Part shown: piece after piece, positions 7,570 through 10,844 of the stretch
Layout: each line of letters starts with the position of its first letter
How positions within the stretch are numbered: the first letter of the stretch is position 1
Assembly: GCA_017998575.1 (NCBI GenBank)
Contig: JAGOCV010000123.1
Span: forward strand, 1-10,844
Source: Burkholderiaceae bacterium
Lineage (GTDB): Bacteria > Pseudomonadota > Gammaproteobacteria > Burkholderiales > Burkholderiaceae
DNA length: 10,844 bases
Reading direction: 5' to 3'
Notes under the pieces: generated by a model
Told to the model about the DNA's origin: nothing
The model's input: only the letters and a program-made list of their open reading frames with translations
Database searches by the model: none
Position numbers and translations under genes: made by a program

Positions 7570-9179
7570 GCGCCGTACCCGGACCGCTTCTCGACGTGCG
7601 CGGGCTCACGGTGTCCTTCGGCGGGCACGAGGTCGTTCATGGCATCGACTTTTCGCTGGCGCCCGGCGAAAAGCTCGCGCTGGTGGGCGAATCGGGCTCG
7701 GGCAAGACGGTGAGTGCGCTCAGCCTGCTGCGGCTCGCGCTCAATGCGCGGCTGTCGGGCCAGGCGCTGTTCGGCGGGCGTGACCTGCTGCAGTTGCCCG
7801 AGCGTGAACTGCGCGGCGTGCGCGGGCGCGACATCGCGATGATCTTCCAGGAGCCGATGACTGCGCTCAACCCGCTCTACACCGTGGGCGACCAGATCGC
7901 CGAGGTCGTGCAGCTCAAGCGCGGTGCCACGCGTGCCGAGGCCTGGCGCGTGGCGGTCGAGCGGCTGGCCGAAACCGGCATCCCCGAGCCCGAGCGGCGC
8001 GCCCGGGCCTACCCGCACCAGCTCTCGGGCGGGCAGCGCCAGCGGGCGATGATCGCCATGGCCCTGGCCGGCGAGCCGCGCCTGCTGCTGGCCGACGAGC
8101 CGACCACGGCGCTCGACGTCACGCTGCGCCAGCAGATCCTCGACCTTCTCGGGCGCCTGCAGGAAAAGAACGGCATGGCGATGCTGCTCATCACGCACGA
8201 CCTCAACCTGGTGCGCCGCTTCGCCGACCGCGTGGCCGTGATGGAGCGCGGCCACATCGTGGAGCAGGGCACGGTGACGCAGGTGCTGTCGTCTCCGCAG
8301 CATGCTTACACGCGCAAGCTGATCGAAAGCCGCCCGGTGCGCGACGTCGTCGAGGCGCCAGCCAACAGCGATGAAGTCGCCCGCGCCCGTGCGCTTCGGG
8401 TGGTGTATCCGGTGCCGAGACCGGGGGTGGCCGGCTGGTTCCGCAAGGGCGAGTTCGTGGCTGTGAAAGGCGCCGACCTGTCGATCGCTGCGGGCCGCAC
8501 GCTGGGCGTGGTGGGTGAATCCGGTTCCGGCAAGTCCACGCTGGCGCTGGCCGCGCTGGGTCTGGTACGCGCTGCAGGCGGCGAGCTCACGGTGGTCGGT
8601 CGCCAGTGGGGGCAGGGCAGCGCGTCTGACCGCGCCATGCGCCGTCAGGTGCAGGTGGTGTTCCAGGATCCGTATTCTTCGCTCTCGCCGCGCATGACGG
8701 TGGAAGAAATCGTGGGCGAGGGGCTGCTGGTGCACGAGCCCGGTCTGTCGGCGGCGCGTCGCCGCGAACGCGTCATCTCGTCGCTGGCCGACGTCGGGTT
8801 GACCGAATCCGGGTTTCCCGGGCTACTCGACCGCTATCCGCACGAATTCTCGGGCGGCCAGCGCCAGCGGCTGGCGATCGCGCGCGCGCTGATTCTCGAG
8901 CCGAAGCTGCTGTTGCTCGACGAGCCCACCAGTGCGCTGGACGTCACGATCCAGAAGCAGGTGCTGGCGCTGCTTCAGCGCCTGCAGCGCGATCGCGGCC
9001 TGGCCTACCTGTTGATCACCCATGACATCGAGGTGGTGCGCGCCATGGCGCACGACGTGATGGTGATGAAAGACGGCGGGATCGTCGAGGCTGGCCCGGT
9101 GGCCCAGGTGCTGGGCGCGCCGGCCCACGATTACACGCGCCGGCTGATCGAGGCTGCTGGAGAGGATCCGCCGCACTAG
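7566..9179 (+). CDS. yejF: Peptide ABC transporter ATP-binding protein, fused double NBD (YejF-like)
   Basis: Cytoplasmic ATPase that powers the Yej importer; two nucleotide-binding domains in one chain (537 aa; E. coli YejF 529), where Dpp/Opp systems use two proteins. NBD1: Walker A GESGSGKT 41-48, Q-loop Gln95, signature LSGGQ 153-157, Walker B LLLADEP with Asp177-Glu178, switch His211. NBD2: Walker A GESGSGKS 317-324, Q-loop Gln367, signature FSGGQ 428-432, Asp452-Glu453, His486. Both sites therefore look catalytically complete. The peptide-transporter tail [10 protein letters not shown] (246-255) follows NBD1 and its counterpart [10 protein letters not shown] (521-530) follows NBD2. The ATG at 7566 overlaps the yejE stop (ATGA), supporting coupling and start choice. 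It is the last gene of the operon; the nearest terminator-like hairpin is at 9254-9284, beyond the rimP promoter. Confidence 0.96.
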   Translation: MSAVPGPLLDVRGLTVSFGGHEVVHGIDFSLAPGEKLALVGESGSGKTVSALSLLRLALNARLSGQALFGGRDLLQLPERELRGVRGRDIAMIFQEPMTALNPLYTVGDQIAEVVQLKRGATRAEAWRVAVERLAETGIPEPERRARAYPHQLSGGQRQRAMIAMALAGEPRLLLADEPTTALDVTLRQQILDLLGRLQEKNGMAMLLITHDLNLVRRFADRVAVMERGHIVEQGTVTQVLSSPQHAYTRKLIESRPVRDVVEAPANSDEVARARALRVVYPVPRPGVAGWFRKGEFVAVKGADLSIAAGRTLGVVGESGSGKSTLALAALGLVRAAGGELTVVGRQWGQGSASDRAMRRQVQVVFQDPYSSLSPRMTVEEIVGEGLLVHEPGLSAARRRERVISSLADVGLTESGFPGLLDRYPHEFSGGQRQRLAIARALILEPKLLLLDEPTSALDVTIQKQVLALLQRLQRDRGLAYLLITHDIEVVRAMAHDVMVMKDGGIVEAGPVAQVLGAPAHDYTRRLIEAAGEDPPH

Positions 9180-9210
9180 GGCGCGTCTGTGCCGGGCCGG
9201 CGACAAAGCG

Positions 9211-9239
9211 TTGCAAACCAACGGCCTGCTGGCTATAAT
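9211..9239 (+). promoter_or_regulatory. Sigma-70 promoter for rimP-nusA
   Basis: TTGCAA at 9211-9216 (5 of 6 to the -35 consensus), a 17-bp spacer, then a perfect TATAAT at 9234-9239. Transcription should start near 9245-9248, giving an untranslated leader of about 100 nt to the rimP GTG. It is the only strong promoter match in the window and fits a highly expressed housekeeping operon. Confidence 0.8.
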
Positions 9240-9248
9240 CCGAGGCTA

Positions 9249-9302
9249 CGACCAAAACGGGCTGTTAACCACCGCCCGTTTTTTATTGGTCGTTCGTTTT
9301 TT
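9249..9302 (+). terminator. Intrinsic terminator hairpin in the rimP leader
   Basis: Core stem AAAACGGGC (9254-9262) pairs with GCCCGTTTT (9274-9282) around an 11-nt loop and runs into T6 at 9279-9284. An outer stem, CGACCAA (9249-9255) with TTGGTCG (9286-9292), can stack on the core with a short bulge, and a second T6 (9297-9302) follows 4 nt later. It lies about 10 nt after the predicted start site, so it would end yejABEF readthrough and also prematurely stop rimP-promoter transcripts after about 40 nt. Confidence 0.72.
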
Positions 9303-9345
9303 GGGTTCCCCATTTTTCATCTGAAACGGGCAAGGCAAAGCGTCG

Positions 9346-9918
9346 GTGGCACTGCAGCAAATCGTTGAGACAACCGTGACCGGTCTGGGTTACGACCTGG
9401 TGGAGATCGAGCGCTCCGCCGGCGGCTTGCTGCGCATCACGATCGATCTGCCCTGGGATCCGGCGGCGCCCGCCGGGCTGCCCGTCACGGTCGAAGACTG
9501 CGAGAAAGTCACGCGCCAGCTGCAGTTCGCGCTGGAGGTGGACGACGTCGATTACCGCCGGCTCGAGGTGTCCTCGCCGGGGATCGATCGTCCGCTGCGC
9601 AACGAGCGCGATTTCGAGCGCTTCGCGGGCGAGGTGATCGACATCACGCTCAAGGCCCCCATGGGAACGGCCGCAGCCGGGCAGGTGGCCCCCAACCGAA
9701 AGAAATTCCGCGGCACGCTCGAGCGTGCCGAAGCGGGCTGGCAGATCGTCTGGAGCGACGAGCCGCCGCCCGATCCGGGGCGCCGCGTCAGCCGCAAGAA
9801 GGCCCCGGCCCCGTTGCAGGTTCTGGGTTTCGTTCTGGATGAGCTGAAAGAGGCCCGTCTGGCGCCGATCGTTGATTTCAAGGGGCGCGCGCAGCGCCCA
9901 GGCCAAGGAGAGATGTGA
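9346..9918 (+). CDS. rimP: Ribosome maturation factor RimP
   Basis: Cytoplasmic assembly factor for the 30S subunit (190 aa; E. coli RimP is about 150). The N-terminal domain (about 1-85) contains LGYDLVEIE and ends in the family signature [10 protein letters not shown] at 75-84; the C-terminal SH3-like domain follows. The extra length comes from segments around 104-120 and a Pro/basic stretch near 139-156 ([14 protein letters not shown]) inserted in the C-terminal domain, as expected for Burkholderiales relatives. The start is GTG at 9346: an in-frame TGA at 9322-9324 rules out extension and no other plausible start lies between; AAGG at 9332-9335 is 10 nt upstream. One base separates its stop from the nusA ATG. 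The promoter at 9211-9239 and the leader hairpin probably control it. Confidence 0.95.
   Translation: MALQQIVETTVTGLGYDLVEIERSAGGLLRITIDLPWDPAAPAGLPVTVEDCEKVTRQLQFALEVDDVDYRRLEVSSPGIDRPLRNERDFERFAGEVIDITLKAPMGTAAAGQVAPNRKKFRGTLERAEAGWQIVWSDEPPPDPGRRVSRKKAPAPLQVLGFVLDELKEARLAPIVDFKGRAQRPGQGEM
9905..9910 (+). promoter_or_regulatory. Strong Shine-Dalgarno of nusA, inside rimP
   Basis: AAGGAG lies 9 nt before the nusA ATG and encodes part of the last RimP residues. With a 1-nt gap between rimP stop and nusA start, it points to coupled or reinitiated translation. It is the best ribosome-binding site in the window. Confidence 0.75.
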
Positions 9919-9919
9919 C

Positions 9920-10844
9920 ATGAATCGCGAACTGTTGATGCTGGTGGAAGCGATCTCGCGCGAGAAGAACGTCGAGCGCGACGTGGTGTTCGGTGCCGTC
10001 GAATCGGCACTGGCCCAGGCCACCAAGAAGCTCTACGAAGGCGAGGTCGACATCCGCGTGGCGATCGACCGCGATACCGGCGTCTACGAGACCTTCCGCC
10101 GCTGGCACGTGGTGCCCGACGAGGCCGGCCTGCAACTGCCCGACCAGGAAATCCTCCTGTTCGAAGCCAAGGAAGAAATGCCCGACATCGAGGTCGACGA
10201 GTACATCGAGGAATCGGTGGAATCGGTGCCGATCGGCCGCATCGGCGCCATGGCCGCCAAGCAGGTGATCCTGCAGAAGATCCGCGACGCCGAGCGTGAA
10301 ATGCTGCTCAACGACTTCATGAGCCGTGGCGAGAAGATCTTCACCGGCACGGTCAAGCGCATGGACAAGGGCGACATCATCGTCGAGAGCGGCCGCGTCG
10401 AAGGCCGCCTGCGCCGCGGCGAGATGATCCCGAAGGAGAACCTGCGCAGCGGCGACCGCGTGCGGGCCATGATCATGGAAGTGGACCTGACGCTGCGCGG
10501 CGCGCCGATCATCCTCTCGCGCTCGGCGCCCGAGTTCATGATCGAGCTGTTCCGCAACGAAGTGCCCGAAATCGAACAGGGTCTGCTCGAGATCAAGAGC
10601 TGCGCCCGTGACCCCGGCAGCCGCGCCAAGATCGCCGTGCTCAGCCACGACAAGCGTGTCGACCCGATCGGCACCTGCGTGGGCGTGCGCGGCACGCGCG
10701 TGAACGCCGTCACCAACGAGCTGGCCGGCGAGCGCGTGGACATCGTGCTGTGGTCCGAAGACCCGGCCCAGTTCGTGATCGGCGCGCTGGCCCCGGCCAA
10801 CGTGTCGTCCATCGTGGTGGACGAGGAAAAGCACGCCATGGACG
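9920..10844 (+). CDS. nusA: Transcription termination/antitermination factor NusA (3' truncated by window)
   Basis: RNA-polymerase-associated factor that lengthens pauses, promotes intrinsic termination and takes part in rRNA antitermination. The window holds the first 308 codons (E. coli NusA is 495 aa). Visible in order: the N-terminal polymerase-binding domain (1 to about 125, [18 protein letters not shown]); the S1 domain (about 137-200, [20 protein letters not shown] and [10 protein letters not shown]); the conserved link [19 protein letters not shown] (200-218); and KH1 with [20 protein letters not shown] from 248, whose GxxG loop is GVRG at 255-258. KH2 and the C-terminal repeats lie beyond the edge. 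The ATG at 9920 is preceded by AAGGAG. It follows rimP by one base; infB is expected next. Its known activity on terminators makes the leader hairpin of its own operon notable. Confidence 0.97.
   Translation, partial: MNRELLMLVEAISREKNVERDVVFGAVESALAQATKKLYEGEVDIRVAIDRDTGVYETFRRWHVVPDEAGLQLPDQEILLFEAKEEMPDIEVDEYIEESVESVPIGRIGAMAAKQVILQKIRDAEREMLLNDFMSRGEKIFTGTVKRMDKGDIIVESGRVEGRLRRGEMIPKENLRSGDRVRAMIMEVDLTLRGAPIILSRSAPEFMIELFRNEVPEIEQGLLEIKSCARDPGSRAKIAVLSHDKRVDPIGTCVGVRGTRVNAVTNELAGERVDIVLWSEDPAQFVIGALAPANVSSIVVDEEKHAMD

Larger units (their letters stand above)
9180..9345 (+). other. Intergenic region: rimP-nusA promoter and 5' leader
   Basis: The longest non-coding stretch in the window, noticeably more AT-rich than the genes beside it. 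It holds a sigma-70 promoter, a terminator hairpin, two T6 runs (9279-9284 and 9297-9302), two copies of AAACGGGC (9255-9262 and 9324-9331) and the rimP ribosome-binding site AAGG (9332-9335). Between the expected start near 9246 and the rimP GTG there is no ATG, so no obvious leader peptide. No tRNA is visible, unlike the E. coli locus where metY precedes rimP. Confidence 0.8.

Noticed and set aside
7239..8735. 498-codon open frame on the minus strand opposite yejE/yejF
   Set aside because: It crosses a gene boundary on the other strand and shows no family motif; the two Walker A sites of yejF prove the plus strand is coding.
9191..9201. GCCGG-G-CCGGC palindrome after yejF as its terminator
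   Set aside because: The loop would be one base and no T-run follows, so it cannot form a usable terminator hairpin.
9180..9345. tRNA gene or leader peptide upstream of rimP
   Set aside because: No cloverleaf or T-loop sequence is visible, and no ATG-initiated short frame lies between the expected transcription start and rimP.

Overview
The window is dense, GC-rich chromosomal DNA with seven to eight tightly packed housekeeping or transport genes and almost no non-coding sequence. GC-biased codon third positions, the gene families and the rimP-nusA order point to a betaproteobacterium of the Burkholderiales, most likely Comamonadaceae (Variovorax/Acidovorax-like). This placement is inferred from the sequence, not searched. 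I see no insertion sequences, phage genes, CRISPR arrays, tRNAs or rRNAs.

Layout: (1) 2-1909 (+) is the 3' part of a PLP-dependent Orn/Lys/Arg decarboxylase whose N-terminus lies outside the window. (2) Converging on it is a two-gene minus-strand unit, fabI (3626-2829) followed by an exported minimal ATP-dependent DNA ligase of the LigE type (2803-1931). (3) Diverging from fabI across only 37 bp is a complete yejA-yejB-yejE-yejF operon (3664-9179, +). It encodes an oligopeptide/microcin C-type ABC importer: binding protein, two permeases and a fused double ATPase. The yejB/yejE and yejE/yejF junctions overlap. (4) A 166-bp intergenic region (9180-9345) carries the best promoter in the window (TTGCAA, 17 bp, TATAAT), followed within about 10 nt of the expected start site by an intrinsic-terminator hairpin. 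(5) rimP (9346-9918) and the first 308 codons of nusA (9920-10844, running off the edge) follow. This is the conserved start of the rimP-nusA-infB translation/transcription operon.

How the parts work together: YejABEF would import periplasmic peptides. FabI performs the last step of fatty-acid elongation. LigE would seal nicked DNA outside the cytoplasm. RimP matures the 30S subunit and NusA controls pausing, termination and antitermination.

Most of the window is ordinary core genome. The most interesting signal is the rimP leader: a terminator inside the 5' UTR of an operon that encodes a termination factor. Its 3' arm can pair with either of two copies of AAACGGGC, and the second copy abuts the rimP Shine-Dalgarno. 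I found no convincing new protein system.
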